Origin: Camelus bactrianus
Lineage: Eukaryota; Chordata; Mammalia; Artiodactyla; Camelidae
Length of the DNA: 64,000 nt
NCBI RefSeq assembly: GCF_048773025.1
Contig: NC_133546.1
Coordinates: 14,030,001 to 14,094,000 of the forward strand
Reading direction: 5' to 3'
Shown in pieces: positions 48,303 through 61,410 of the stretch. The notes beneath the pieces were generated by a model that saw only the letters and a program-made list of their open reading frames with translations, ran no database searches and had not been told where the DNA came from. Both the position numbers and the translations under genes were made by a program. Within the stretch, counting starts at the first letter, position 1. The number at the start of each line of letters is the position of its first letter.

Positions 48303-49754
48303 AATTCACCACACCTTTTCAGGCTCATCCTTACCTTGCTAAGCAAGTCACGGTGTAATTTCTCTATCATAGGCCAGTCTGCTGTGACAACCAGCTGAGG
48401 TGGCCTGGAAGGGCACGTATCCTTGGGGACTCCAAAACTGTGCTGTTTCAAGAGTTCCACCCTGGGCTGACTTCTCTGTATCTGTGATAACCATTAGCTC
48501 TGTTTTTCTCTCTCTTCTTTTATTAGGATATTTTGGTCTTTATTGTCCAGAGACGTTGAAATCAAGCCTTAGTCGTTTCTGAACTGAACAATTTTTAGAT
48601 ATCAAGCAAGCAATATGTTACAAATGTTCTCTTGCTTTCAATACTAGATCAGTCCCATCTTTAAGGACGCCATGGGAGGACTCGCTGGGCTATGCACAAT
48701 GAACTAATTATCCCTCTCAGAACGCAGTCTGTTTCCAGACACATTTTTTCTCCAGGAGATAACACACATCTAATCCATTCATAACCAAAGGCATTCAGCA
48801 CGATCTATACTTTTGAAAACATTCTTTTAAAAATGTACTTGAACTTGTACAAGGGGCTTGGATATGCTTTTGAAATCCTGCAGCAGTATTTTTCCAAAGT
48901 AATAATTAAAACAAGAATTTATTATCGTTTCAGAGTGACAGCCATGGAGGTTCATAACCCTTATGTGAGCTTGCAAAAGCATTTCACATCCTGGCAGAGG
49001 AAGGAGACAGCCCCCTTGGCCAGCCTTTCCCCACAGCTCCAAGGGGATGGAGTGATGGGGAGGTGTGCAGCTCGACATCTCCAGCTCCATCCCTGTCCTG
49101 TAGACTCCGAGATGGTGGGTTCAAATAGACAACTATCAAAAGTAGCAGAGGTGAGGATGTAAGCCTGTGGGGGAAACAGACAAGCCGCTCAGAGAGGCTC
49201 TGGGTCACTCTCTGAAGGGGTTCTGAATCTCCCCTCCAACAACTGCCATCCTTTAGAATTGCCAGTGTCAGTCTTCTTCCCCCAATCTCAAGGTTACCTT
49301 CAACGTCACAGTGGCTGACAGCTGAACCTCTAGATGTAAGACCTGAGAGCAAACGGATTCATCCCGGGAGAGGCTATCTAATTTCTAGAATTGAAGTGGG
49401 GTGGTTGGAGCTTCTGTTCATTCGGCCTCCTGAACCAACTCACAAGGACAACCCCACTGAGGCAGAAATTTGTAAAAGGTCAAATACAGATTCCACTCCA
49501 GAAAGCAGAACTTAGTCCTCTCTAAAGGAGCTGAGATGACTTATTACTTTGCAGATTTTTTTAAACCAAAGAAGGCAATGAGGCTGCACCACCTTAGTTA
49601 TGTTATTACAATGGTCTTAAACACCTGTCTGTTGCCATGTGCCCTTGTCTTTGCCTTTCAGAACTTTGGCACACACAGCGACAACCTGCTGACCATCTCC
49701 CTTTGCACCTTCTCTCTTAGAGCATCCACCGCTAACTCACCCTCGCTAACTGGT

Positions 49755-49890
49755 ACCTAGTGAATGCCAGGTTCCGTGCTGGGCTCCAGGAACAGACGAG
49801 ACTTTGCCTTCTGGAAGCTCCCATCTGGCAGGGCTATGCAAGCACCAGATAAATAATGGGACAAGTGTAAACACTGTTACGAAGCAACAG
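49755..49890 (-). mobile_element. L2 3' fragment, antisense
   Basis: 'gtgaatgccaggttccgtgctgggctccaggaacagacgagactttgccttctggaagctccc' and 'ccagataaataatgggacaagtgtaaacac' match the reverse complement of the L2 end. Confidence 0.65.
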
Positions 49891-50054
49891 CTCAGGTATT
49901 AACAAGAACTGTATGCATATACATTTGCTCTGTTTTCCTAAACTGCCTCTCCCCGTTTTCAGACTTCCCTTCAAGTTATATGAAAAGCCGACAGTAACCC
50001 CACATTGCAGTACCATCAAGCTGATTGGGGCTGCCTTCACTTATATTTCTCTTT

Positions 50055-50112
50055 CAGTCTTAGACAGCAAGCTCTGTAGGGCTCATCTTTCATCTTATGT
50101 TTAATTACTCAG
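50055..50112 (+). mobile_element. Possible L2 3' fragment
   Basis: 'agtcttagacagcaagctctgtagggctcatctttc' resembles the start of the L2 3' end. Short and weak. Confidence 0.35.
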
Positions 50113-51184
50113 TATCCAAGCTGAGAGCCAAACTTGCTGAAACTTTTTGTGCGTCGAAACACTTGACTAATTCCCTGTTCCCACAGAGGTATATGAAGTA
50201 ACTTGTTTACATTAACAGAACAAAGAAAAGGAAGTAGGGCTCTCTGTTAGGAGACGGGGTTAATCTTAATTAGGCCAAGAAACAAGTGTCACCAAATTTA
50301 TTTTGGTTTACTTTGAAAAACAAAATTCAAATCCTTTATACAAGTAGATGAAAGGAAAAAAGAGAGAAAGAAGGAGAAAAAGCCAAAACCTTCCTACGAG
50401 CTGCATGAGGAGGTGCGATTATGGGGTTGCTCCCTCACTACCCACTGGGATCTAGTCTCTGCTTTTTCTTTAAGGAATGTGTATTATTTGTGTAATTAAA
50501 GTAGAAGAGATAAAATAAATAGAATTTAAAGATAGAATAATTTACGTGAAGGTTATTCCCTATATGGAGAACCCTCCCCACCCTCATCTTTTTCCCCCAC
50601 GCCCTGCTCCCTGCTGGCTGGCTTCCAGCTGGGTTGGGCTGATGGGAGACAAGAGGATGATAAGGCAGGAGGCGAGGGGAGAGGGAAGTAGGGCATCTGT
50701 GCCCGCCCCCTGGCTGAGGACGGGTCTGGGGTTCAGCAGGGGCTGCATCCTGGGCAGCCTGGCCTCCACGGTCCAGGTCTCATTGGGTTCTCCTAATTCT
50801 ACCCCTGGGGGGTCCCTGGGAGTTGTCCCCAAGATCGGTGGTTAAGGCTTCCTGCTGTTGCTGCAGTCCGGGTGTCTCATAGTCTCACAGCCACATCACC
50901 TTCAGTGAAGCCACCCCATCATTAAACTCTCCATCATGAACCAGCTGAGTGAATCCCATTCCTCACCAGGTCCCTGGCTGATACCATTTCATTGCAGTTT
51001 CAATTCTGATTCCAGAATCTCTGTTCTGAAAAGCTGGTAACAGTTCGACTTCACATACTTAGTCCAAAGGTTTGACTGCAACTTTTCACTAGGTCCTTCT
51101 TTGATTTACCAGCTGCTTAATTCAGGACAACGAAATAAACAACTAGAACCTTTTCTGTGCCAGAAACATATTTCAAATTTGATA

Positions 51185-51325
51185 TCTACTGACATACTTG
51201 TTAACTCAACAAATAGTAATTGAACAGCTACTCTGTGCCAGGCACCGTATAAACACTGAAGATACAGCAGTACGAAAACAGGTAAAAATCCCTGCCTTTG
51301 TGGAGTTTATCTTTGAGTGGAGGAT
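51185..51325 (-). mobile_element. L2 3' end, antisense
   Basis: 'aactcaacaaatagtaattgaacagctactctgtgccaggcaccgtataaacactgaagatacagcagtac' then 'ggtaaaaatccctgcctttgtggagtttatctttgagtgg' matches the L2 3' end reverse complement in full order. Confidence 0.85.
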
Positions 51326-51954
51326 ATCTGGACGAAAATCCCACGATAACAGTATTTCAATATTGGAAAGATACTTTGAGGTTTTCTAATCTAACTGCTT
51401 AACTGGTGTTGAATTATCACCTACAATAGCTCACCTAGTACGGCCAGTCTCTGCTTGGATACTGTTAGTTCCCGGACATTTGATCCCTGCTCAGATAGTG
51501 CATCGCACTTTGGGTAGTTCTAATCTTTAAAGTATTTTCTCACGTTGAGCTGAAGTTCTTCAAGGACCACGACAGGAAAACACAAGACAAATCACACGTC
51601 ACTTCCATTCTGAAGCTCGTTAATTATCTGAGATGCTATCAGGTCATACTTGCCTCCTTGTTCAAAGATTTATTAAGTACCCTAAGTGATTTCTGGAGGC
51701 AGGGTTCAACGGGGTGGGTGGGGGGCCGAGGAGCTGCCCCTCATGCTGTGGGAGCATGGATGGGATTGGGCTTAAAAATGGAACCACCCCCTGACCCCCT
51801 TGTCCACGGGTCTCACGATTTAGCTTTCCTACAGCCGCCACCAACATGTTTTCAGAATCGTAATCCTCATGCCTACTTACCGCTGTAAAAAATATTAAAA
51901 AGACACCAATTTTAGAGAACATTCTCTGGGAAATAAATGTCCTCCCTGCTTCTC

Positions 51955-52260
51955 CTATGTCAGACTTTCAGATGCGGCAAACAACACTCAGTCCTCAAAG
52001 GGCACAGAGTATGGCCAGGGAGACAGACATTGAGCCATCACAGGAATAAGTGATTAATTCTACACGAGGTGTGTGCTTTGCGGGGAAGGCATGGGGTGCT
52101 GGGAAAACAGGTCAAGGGGACCAGGCCTGATTTGGGGTGGTCAGGAGCGGTTCCCTGTGGGAGGAGTGTGTGAACTGAAATCTGAAGGCTGAAAAGAAGT
52201 TAACTGGGGGAAGCCAGGCAGACAGAAGAGACCATCCAGGTGGTTCTACTTCCTGTAAGC
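51955..52260 (-). mobile_element. L2 fragment, antisense
   Basis: 'ggagacagacattgagccatcacaggaataagtg', 'gtgtgtgctttgcggggaaggc' and 'gaggagtgtgtgaactgaaatctgaagg' resemble the antisense L2 3' region. Confidence 0.5.
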
Positions 52261-53089
52261 ACAGAATACTGGTCTACTTGGCATAAAGCCCATGGCGACT
52301 GCTCAACCTAGATTTTTCTCTGAACAATCTTGTTTGCAAATGTACGACTGCATACCACAATTAGTAACTATGTTTACTGTAAGTCTGCCCCCTTATTAAA
52401 GACTCTTCTAGTTTCCTTCTCTACTCGGGGGGGCGGGGTGCATCTTCTAAGCTGCACATATCAGCCTCCCTCTTCTGGGCTTTTCTTTCTCCCCCTCCAG
52501 ACACTGGGCAGAGCTGCTTGGGCAGAAACCATGACTGTTCTTGCTCAACCACTCGGACAGGGCCCCTTATAAGGTGTGGTTACAGTAAATCACAATGTAG
52601 ACTTCCCTGCCCGGCGTTTTCATCTAGGTATAATCAGATGAAAATGAACATCAAAGGAGCCCTGAAAGGAGAAGCGGTCATGAAAGGACAGCCTGGGGGA
52701 GGGGCCGCCCCACTCAGTTTGTGGTGCTGCTTCTGTGGGATTTACGGATTGACCGTGTGCTTGTGAGCCTTGAGGACTTCCCAGGACCACGTGGTCACCT
52801 ATCCCAGGACACTCAAAGCCAGGGACAACTTTCCCATGCCAGTGTGGCTCCAGGCACAGGGCATCTGCCTAGGAGTCTGTGCAAAATAGGACGTAACAAA
52901 ATGTAAACCCCGATGAATGAAGCTACTTGAGAATACTGGGGAGGTGGATTTTCACAAGGACTGCTGGGTAGTGTCCTAACGACGTCACAGTAAAAACCAC
53001 CCCCAAAGTTGAACTCATGTTGTTCAATCCAAACCATCATTCACTGCACAAAACATGACATGTGGAAAGGACATGGATCTGGAGCTGGG

Positions 53090-53235
53090 ATTGTGTGGAA
53101 TCTTAGCTCTCCTAGATAAGTGGGTCATCCTGGGCAAGTCACTCACCAATATGGGTTCCAGATTCCTTCTGGACTAATAAAGTGAAAACTCTGGAGTCAC
53201 TTCCCAAATCTTCGAATCTAAGATTCCGTGGTTTG
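53090..53235 (+). mobile_element. MIR SINE
   Basis: 'cttagctctcctagataagtgggtcatcctgggcaagtcactcacc', 'ggttccagattccttctgg' and 'cttcgaatctaagattccgtgg' match a MIR in order. Confidence 0.7.
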
Positions 53236-54473
53236 GGGCGATGTATCCACACGATGACCCACTTCTTGACTACACAGATGGATGGTCCCTCTTGAGGTTC
53301 TCATATAACTTGAGGATCTTAAATGTGGTCCCACTATTATGGTCAGCTAACCACAAATTGATGCAAAAACCAGGAGCACATGGCCTTTGTATAGCCAAAC
53401 TGCTTTAAATTATCTATAATTCCCCATGTGGCAGAACTTGTGAGAAGACATCTTAACTCATCAATTATCAACAGAAAGAGTCCCCACAAAAATTTTTAAC
53501 AATATCAACTGACAGGAGACCAAAGTCGAGCATCAAGATCATGCTCTTTACTTAGTCACTGACATCATCTCGACTTTCTGCAAAATTGCATTCTGGAAAC
53601 CAGCATAGAGCACAGATTACAGAACTGCTCATTTTACCACAGGGATATATAATTTGGGGTTGCCTCCCAATCGAGCACCTGTCCTAATATACTCTGGAAT
53701 CGTGGTAACATAAAAGTTGATATAACTGGATAACTGCAAAAATTATGTTCCTATAACACAGATAATGGAAAGTATGGCTAGTTCTAAATTATCCTAGGAG
53801 CTCACATACTTTAAGTACATATGCAATTATGGTGATTAGAACAAATTCATGGTAATGGGTGTCCTGGCTGAACCTCCACGGAAATTGGGTGGGTAAGTCC
53901 GGAAGATTCTTTATAGTGGTCCCCAACCCAGTTTACTTGCTTTGATTGAGGGGCTGACGGATTGGCTGGCTGACCAACTGCTTTTCAAGAGGTCTATTTA
54001 GTTGGCTCCTAAAAAAGAATTCCAGCAATATCTGAAACTCGGACTCAACAATTTTCAGGTGTACATCACAGCTTCCGTGGAGGGGACAGAGGTTGGGGCT
54101 GGAGGTGGGAGATCTGGCGGTAGCGAAAGACTCGGTGGTCCTAGGAGGGACTGGGGAAGGAGGTCAGGCCTGAGAAATAGACTTAGCACAAGGACATGAG
54201 GGTCAGAGGAAGTACTGGTTTCTGATTTCATGGTGGCAACTACTCAGGCTGGCCTCACCCTTGCAGCCTGTGAATGTCCTGGAGAAAGAAAGACTGGGTG
54301 GTAAAAAGAAAAAAAGAAAAAAAAAAGAGAAGTTGCAGGGAGGGAGAGGAAGAGAGATAACAGCTATAATATCTCTAGCACTCAGCTGTGAGATTCTATC
54401 TAAAAGGAGAAAACAGAAGAGGAAAGGGAGCCCTTTTCCCTTAAAATGAGGGAGACGTGAGCATCCACAGCCT

Positions 54474-54492
54474 GGGGTTGGGGTTGGGGTGG
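54474..54492 (+). repeat. (GGGGTT)n-like G tract
   Basis: Three GGGG blocks spaced by TT, then TGG. Telomere-like in look but far too short to be an interstitial telomere. Confidence 0.85.
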
Positions 54493-55302
54493 TCCACCAG
54501 GTGAACTCCCAGGGGAGCTCTCAGGGCAGGGGCCCCTGGGAGGGCAGGCATCCTGAGGCAAGTCAGGGAGTCAGGGGGGCACTGCCTGGGGGGAGAGGGA
54601 AGGGAGACAGGTCTCATTCCTGTGCCCGTGGGAAGGGACAGCTCAGCTGGCAAAGTTTAGCCTTTTACTGTGACCCAGCCCCTCAGGGCTGGTGAGGCCT
54701 GGCGTGAACTGAAGACCTCCCCTCTCAACCCCGAGGTTGTGCTCTGAGGCTGGGCAGGCAGAACGTCACCTGAAGACTTGTTTGTTAACACTGGGTGCAC
54801 TTGATAAGTCAGAATTAAAAAATCAGGGTATTTCAAAAATAGAAGCATTAAATTAAAAAAGCAAAAATCAGCATATTTCACATAAAAATCCAGATTTTTC
54901 TGCTTCAGGAGGAGGTGCTAAAAAAAGAAACAATAAAAATGGGTCACCTTGCATTCCTACTCAGCAGCAATGGGTGGAGCTCAGAGGCCTCCCTTTCCCT
55001 TGGCTGCGCACTTTCCAGTTGGCCGCAGGCCCCACCCCTCCCTTCAGTATCACACCTGTCTCCATTAACTCTTTCTCATGGCTTGCCTGGCTCTGGAGCC
55101 TGGAGGCATTTGACTCTGGGTTAACTCACAAAGTCTTGGACACTACACCATATACTAGGTTAGTAATCCTAGCAGGACCCAGTTTATGAGAAGTGATCTT
55201 GTAAGAACAATTTATTTCTCTTTGATTTGTAAGTCATGTAGAAATGACACGTAAAGAATTAAAAATGTCACTTGTGGTCTGTTAACCTGTTAATACAAGA
55301 TT

Positions 55303-55320
55303 AGGCACACACACACACAC
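55303..55320. repeat. (AC)n microsatellite
   Basis: Nine AC units. Confidence 0.93.
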
Positions 55321-55840
55321 AAAAAGTGCCATGAGACCAAAACCACCATGGAAAGATTCAGTGAAGGGAGTAAGGGAAACATGTCTGCAGTCGTGGGGTA
55401 GGAGGAACATTAACTGTAGGCCAGGCAATTGGAACTGTCTTTACCATTTGACCTCACCAGCTTTTACTTTCATTTTTCTACTCTTATCATTAATTAGAGT
55501 TTTTGTTGTACTAGGTCTTTCACAAACCTACAACGTATCAATAAATGTCAGAATCTGTTCAGGGTCTCGATGAAGGAATTAAGGTGAGAGAAGGAGTTTA
55601 ACTGGTGATTCTGTCAAACCAAACACTGAAGTGACTTGGCGTCATCGTTTCTGACATTTGAAAATCCTGGGACAGTAAGACAAAAACCACAGCCCTGAAA
55701 GAATGACACACTGAGCCGCCTGGCAGCACTTGAGGGTCCCTTATATTAGACCCGTATGCAAGTATTGAAGCCAGGATTTGTTTTTGATACTCTTCTGAAA
55801 CACAAGCCAAGATCAACTATAAATGTTAAAATTCACATAT

Positions 55841-56581
55841 CATAGGAATGTACTTTGGTGCAGCCATTATGGGTAACAGTACGGAGATTCCTTAAAAAAC
55901 TAAAAATAGACTTACCCTATGATCCAGCAATCCCACTCCTGAGCATATATCCAAAGGAAACTCTAATTTGAAAAGATATGTGCACCCTAATGTTCATAGT
56001 AGCATTATTTACAATAGCCAAAGCATGAAAGCAACCTAAATATACATTGATAAATGATTGGATAAAGATGTTGTGGTGTACATACACACACACACACACA
56101 CACACAGGAATACTACTCAGCCATTGAAAAAGACTAAAATATTACCATTTGCAGTAACATGGATGGACTTGGAGATTATCATACTAAATGAAATAAGCCA
56201 GAAAGAGAAAGAAAAATACCATATGATATCACTTATATGTGGAATCTAAAAAAACGACACAAATGAACTTATTTACAAAACAACAGAGACTCGCAGACAC
56301 AGAAAACAAACTTATGGTTATCAAGAGGGGAAGGGGAGGTAGAGGGATAAACTGGGAGTTCAGGATCTGCAGATATTAACTACTATATATAAAATGGATA
56401 GACAACAAGTTTATACTGTAGAGCACAGGGAACTACATTCAATACCTTGGAACAGCCTATAATGAAAAATAATAGGAAAAGGAATATATGTATATACGTA
56501 TATGTATAACTGAATCACTATGCTGTACACCAGAAATTAACACAACATTGTAAACTGACTATACTTTGATAAAAAAAATAC
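55841..56581 (+). mobile_element. L1 3' end with target-site duplication
   Basis: 5'-truncated L1: ORF2 tail ('gaatgtactttggtgcagccattatgg', 'ccctatgatccagcaatcccactcctgagc') through the 3' UTR to 'tgctgtacaccagaaattaacacaacattg' and an A-rich end. An (AC)n tract at 56083-56106 grew inside it. The 11-bp flank aattcacatat is found at 55830-55840 and 56582-56592. Confidence 0.93.
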
Positions 56582-57429
56582 AATTCACATATATCCTAAT
56601 CTCATATAACATTAGTTTTGTGGTACCCTTAAAAAAATAATAGAACAGAAGTTAAGACTTAGAACTGGGGATCCTAGTCCCATCAGAATAAACAAGGGCT
56701 GTTAAGACTGGGTTTATGGACAAGAAAAAAAGAGAAGTAAGCAGTCTCGCCTCGCTAGGAAGAGCATTTATTCATTTTGACACTGAGCATTTAAGAAGAT
56801 ACCCAGAGGCATTAGTTAATCATCAGCATTTTTCCTAGAAAGGAGAAAAAAACCCATCCTGCACCCCATCCCAGTGTTTATTTCTTTCTGGACCCTGGAG
56901 ATAGAAATTTTAATACACAGGGGCCTCAGTGAGGATTTGTGGACGTACCCAAGCCTTTCTGAAGAAGAAACGTCTCTGATATATGATCTCTTCCCTCAGG
57001 AGCCGGAGAAGGAGGGAGTGGGTGAGGGGGATAGAAAAACAAAACCAACGATTTTCCCCTAATCCCGATGTGGGAGAAAAGCAGAAGGCTAAAAGCTTCC
57101 CTGAGGGAAAAAGCTCCTGCAGACTGAGATGGGATCAAGCAAGTCTAACAGACCTCAGGCTACTTAGCTCGCCTGTGTTTCTCTTCACGGTTCTCAAGTG
57201 TGCTTATGAGGCCACATGTTTCCCGCACACCTCCCGCTGGGCATCCAGGGTGAGGGCCAGAGCAGAGAAAGGCCTAGGAAACCCCGATTCAGGCCAAAAG
57301 AGGACAGGCTGGTACCCGTTTCTTCTGGGATGAACCTCTGGAAACCCCATGACAAGAACGTGTTAGAGAGCAGGGGATTCTTTTTCTCCTCCACATCAAT
57401 AAATCCCATTCCATGATCTCCTTTTTTAA

Positions 57430-58305
57430 AAAAAAGTTCCTCTGGAAATGCAGATGGCCAATGGGCACATGAAAAGATACTCAACATCGTCAATCATCAG
57501 TGAAATACAAATCAAAACCACAATGAGATACCACCTCACACTGGTCAGAATGGCCATCATCAAAAAGAACACAAACAATAAATGTTGGTGAGGACGTGGA
57601 GAGAAGGGATCCCTCGTACACTGTCGGTGGGGATGGAAATTGGTGCAGCCACTGTGGAGAACAGTATGGAGGCTTCTCAAAAAAACAAAAAGAGAACTAC
57701 CCTGTGACCCAGCAATTCCACTCCTGGGTATACATCTGTGAAAAACAAAAACGCTATTTTGAATAGACACATGCACCCCAATGTTCATAGCATTATTTAC
57801 AACTGTCAAGATATGGAAGCAGCCTAAGTGTCCATCAACAAATGAATGGATAAAGAAGATGTGATATATATACACATGGAATACTACTTATCCATAAAAA
57901 TGAATGAAATTTTGCCATTTACAACATGGATGGATTTGTGAGCTATATGCTAAGTGAAATAAGTCAGACAGGGAAAGAGAAATGCTATATAGTATACCAC
58001 TTACATGAGGAATCTAAAAAATACAACAAACTAGTGAATATAACAAAAAAGCAGCAGACGCATAGATAGAACAAACTAGCGGTTACCAGTGGTGGGGGGA
58101 GGGATAATGTAGGGGTAGGAATTAAGAGATAAAACTACCATGTATAAAATAAGCTGCAGGATAGATTGTACAACACAGGGAATATATCCAATATTTTATA
58201 ATAACAATAAATGAATTAAAACCTTTAGAATTTGTGAATCACTGTATTTCACATCTGTAGCATGTAATATTGTACAGCAGCTGTACTTCAATTTTAAAAA
58301 TGGGG
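57430..58305 (+). mobile_element. L1 3' end (ORF2 C-terminus and 3' UTR)
   Basis: 'caaatcaaaaccacaatgagataccacctcacac' (57509-57541), 'tgttggtgaggacgtggagagaaggga', 'ccagcaattccactcctgggtatac' and 'acaacatggatggatttgtgagc' follow ORF2, then the 3' UTR to 'ctgtacttcaattttaaaaa'. The ORF2 part is decayed. Confidence 0.93.
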
Positions 58306-58555
58306 GATAAAGTTTTAAAGATGAGCTAAACCATTGATAGTTTATAAAAATGAATGCTCTGTTGGCATACCTTCAACATATACTTTGCTTTTCATTCTTT
58401 TGTAGGCACTTAGAGATTTTAATCTATTTATAAATTTTAATACATCAGTTATCATAATGGTGTAAATCAAGTGTTTGCTGAATGAAATCAGCAGTTGTTA
58501 GTACCTACCCGAAGCCAACATTTTTCAAGGTTTGGCTCAACACCCCCTAAGGCAC

Positions 58556-59605
58556 CGTTATGGACTGAACTGTGCACTCCCCTCTCTCCAAATTCACATG
58601 GTAAAACCCTAACCCTTAATGTGACTGTACTGTAACTGGAGATAGAGCCTTTAAGGAGGTAATCCAGGTTAAGTGAGGTCATAAGGGTGGGGCCCTAATG
58701 TGATAGGACTGCAGTCCTTATAAGAAGAAAAGACTAGAACCCTCATACACTGTTGGTGGGAATGTAAACTGATGCAGCCACTATGGAAAATAGTATAGAG
58801 ATTCCTCAAAACCTACCATATGATCTAGCTATTCCACTTCTGAATATTTACCCAGAGAACATGAACACACTAATTTGCAAATATATATGCACCCCTGTGT
58901 TCATTGCAGAATTACTTATAGTAGACAAGATATGGAAACAACCTGTAAGTGTCCATAGACTGATGAAAGGATAAAGAAGATGTGATAGATATATAAAACA
59001 GAATATTACTTAGCCATAAAAAAGACTGAAATCCTGCCATTTGCAACAACATGGATGGACTTTGAAGGTATTATGCTAAGTGAAACAAGTCACATGGAGA
59101 AAAACAAACACCAAATGATTTCATTCATATGTGGAATCTAAAAAAATGAAACAAACAAGCAAACAGAATAAAGCAAAAACAAACTCAAATACAGAGATGA
59201 GATGAGTGGTTACCACGGAGGAAAGGGGTTGGAGAATGAGTAAAATGAGCAAAAGGAGTCAACTGTATGTTGACTGATGGTAACTGGACTGCGGTGGTGG
59301 TCACTTTGCAGTGCATACAGATGTTGAATTACGGTGCTGTACACTCAAAACTTAAATAATGAAAAAGAAGAAAAGACAGCAGAGATCGCTTTCTCTCTCT
59401 GCTATGCACAGAGCAAAGGCCATGTGAAGACACAGTGAGAAGGGAGCCGTCTGCAAACCAGGAAGAGAGGCCTCACCAGAAGCCACCCTGCGGGCACCCT
59501 GATTTTAGACTTCCAGGCACCAGAACTGTGAGAAAAGAAATGTCGGTTGCTTCAAGCCACCCAGTCTATGGAATCTTGTTATGGCAGCCTGAGCTGATTA
59601 ATGCA
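58556..59605 (+). mobile_element. MLT1A-like solo LTR (ERVL-MaLR), split by an L1
   Basis: The two halves, 58556-58734 ('gttatggactgaactgtgc', 'taaggaggtaatccaggttaagtgaggtcataagggtggggccc') and 59365-59605 ('gaagacacagtgagaagggagccgtctgc', 'ccagaactgtgagaaaagaaatg', 'agccacccagtctatgg', ending 'gattaatgca'), make one MaLR LTR in order. No internal region is present. It predates the L1 inside it and is shared in type with other placental mammals. Confidence 0.85.
58735..59364 (+). mobile_element. L1 3' end inserted in the MLT1A-like LTR
   Basis: 'acactgttggtgggaatgtaaactgatgcagccactatggaaaatag' through 'caacaacatggatggactttgaagg' to 'acggtgctgtacactcaaaac'. The 13-bp duplication aagaagaaaagac lies at 58722-58734 and 59365-59377 without mismatch, and both copies belong to LTR sequence. 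Confidence 0.93.
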
Positions 59606-61269
59606 ATCACCACCAGTTTGTATTTTCAACAAGCAACCAAGGTGCTGGGATCTGCCCAAGAACACTACATCGAAATATTCAGTGATGGGAACCCAGAATG
59701 AACGTTGGTGACTACACTTCCTGGGTGATTTGTGTGCATTATGACGGTGGAGAACCATTATTCCAGGGGAGCTCAAGGCCACGCCAGCCCCCCAAATCCT
59801 CCCTCAGCCTCCCTATTCTATCACCCCAAGGAGGAAAAGCTTTATGGAGTCAGTGATAAAATAGAGACCACAAACAGTCAGGGTCCCCAAGAGAGGAACA
59901 GAATATTAGAAGCAGCACTAGTGGGGAATCAGGTTGGAGTCCAGGGTGAGGCACTTTGCAGGAAAAGCCCCCCAGTCTTCTTATTTGGGTTTGTTCTGAA
60001 AGGACAAGCAGGGCCCTAGAGACCCACGTGAGATCTGCCCAATTTTGTTGTAAGGAGTCCAGATGAAGATTTGCGTCTGAAGCCAAAGGTAAAATTAAGC
60101 GTGCATTTTGCTGTGGGTATCCCCCAAGCCTCAGGCACCTATGTGGAGGTGGTGGGGTGGGTACCAGTGGGTTTGCACTTGGGATCCTGGCTATCTCCTC
60201 TCTCACTTCGAAGAATCAACCCAGGTTGATTTTCAACATTCTAACAGGTGAAAAATAGAGTTGGACCATCGACCACTGAAGGTATTTTAACCTCTGAACT
60301 TCAAGGGCCAGTAGGAAATAAATATTTGCTATTGTTAAACTCTTTTTTTTCAACTCATGAAAGTGACTAGAGTGAGGATTCAACTAAGTCAGCCAAATTG
60401 AAAACACTTGAAAGTAGTTTAGTTATATTTTCAGGGATAAAAACAGCGTTTAAGCAGATCCAAGGGCACCAAGTACGTTCAATTACGTTAAAATGCTACA
60501 CGAGATCCGCAAGTCTTCAAAAATCAAGGTATTAAACAATAATCAAGCATTGTTTCAACAACAGTATATTCTGCGGAGGATGAGATCAGGGCCCTAGAAC
60601 TTTTTTTCTTAAAGCGATTCTTACGTATTTCCAGGGTGGAGTGCCCCACAGCTGTGCCCCAAGAAGGTTACCAAACCTCCAAATTAAGGTTAAAAAAAAA
60701 AAAGCAGAACATGTCTTGACTTTTTTTACACTACAAAAAGTTCTCTTCAAGCAGAATAGAGCTTTCCTAATGAACAGAATAAAATTCTACGTGTTAACTG
60801 AGTCAAAATTGAAAACCCCTCTGGTAGATAATCTGTGTATCCTAACCTGCTTTCACTTTGAATAAAATCATGGGAAAGAGGAGGGGAGGAGATAGGCAGA
60901 AAAGAACAGTATGATTTTCTTGACTGTGAGACAGAAAACCTGGTGTGGCTCCCTCTCCCCAGAAATGTCGTCCCCTCTCCACGCATGCTGGCCATTTTTT
61001 CACCTGACGGCCGAGAGAGAGAGAGGGGAAGAATGATGATCAAAACACAGGCCTAGGTAAGGTCCTTTGAGTTCTGTATGTGCAAATGAGAGAAGCAGTT
61101 TTGATGCTGAGAGGTTCCCAGTGCCATTCAGAAGATGCTCCATACGCTACAGCATTTGACAACCACTGAGTGGTCTAGTTGTGCTTGTGAAGTTACAATG
61201 TCCATGCTGCATTTGTTGAAAGCTTAATTTTGTATTTTAAAAGTGTAACAAAGAGCTAAGTAAGTGATG

Positions 61270-61410
61270 CCAAAGGGTGAATTATGGAGTGAGAGACACC
61301 TACTTTCAAATCTTGGATCTATAACTTACTGTAGGGTCATGAACTTTAATTTTAGTCAACATCTTTCAAATCAGGAACCATCTTATTTCACAGGGTTACC
61401 ACTTGATTTA
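61270..61410 (+). mobile_element. MIR SINE fragment
   Basis: 'tttcaaatcttggatctataacttactgtagggtcatgaac' and 'catctttcaaatcaggaacc', 'cacagggttacc' follow MIR head and core. Confidence 0.6.

Noticed and set aside
54474-54492. Interstitial telomere repeat
   Set aside because: Only three GGGGTT-like units and not the TTAGGG motif.
57426-57875. 149-codon minus-strand frame
   Set aside because: It is the antisense of L1 ORF2 sequence.
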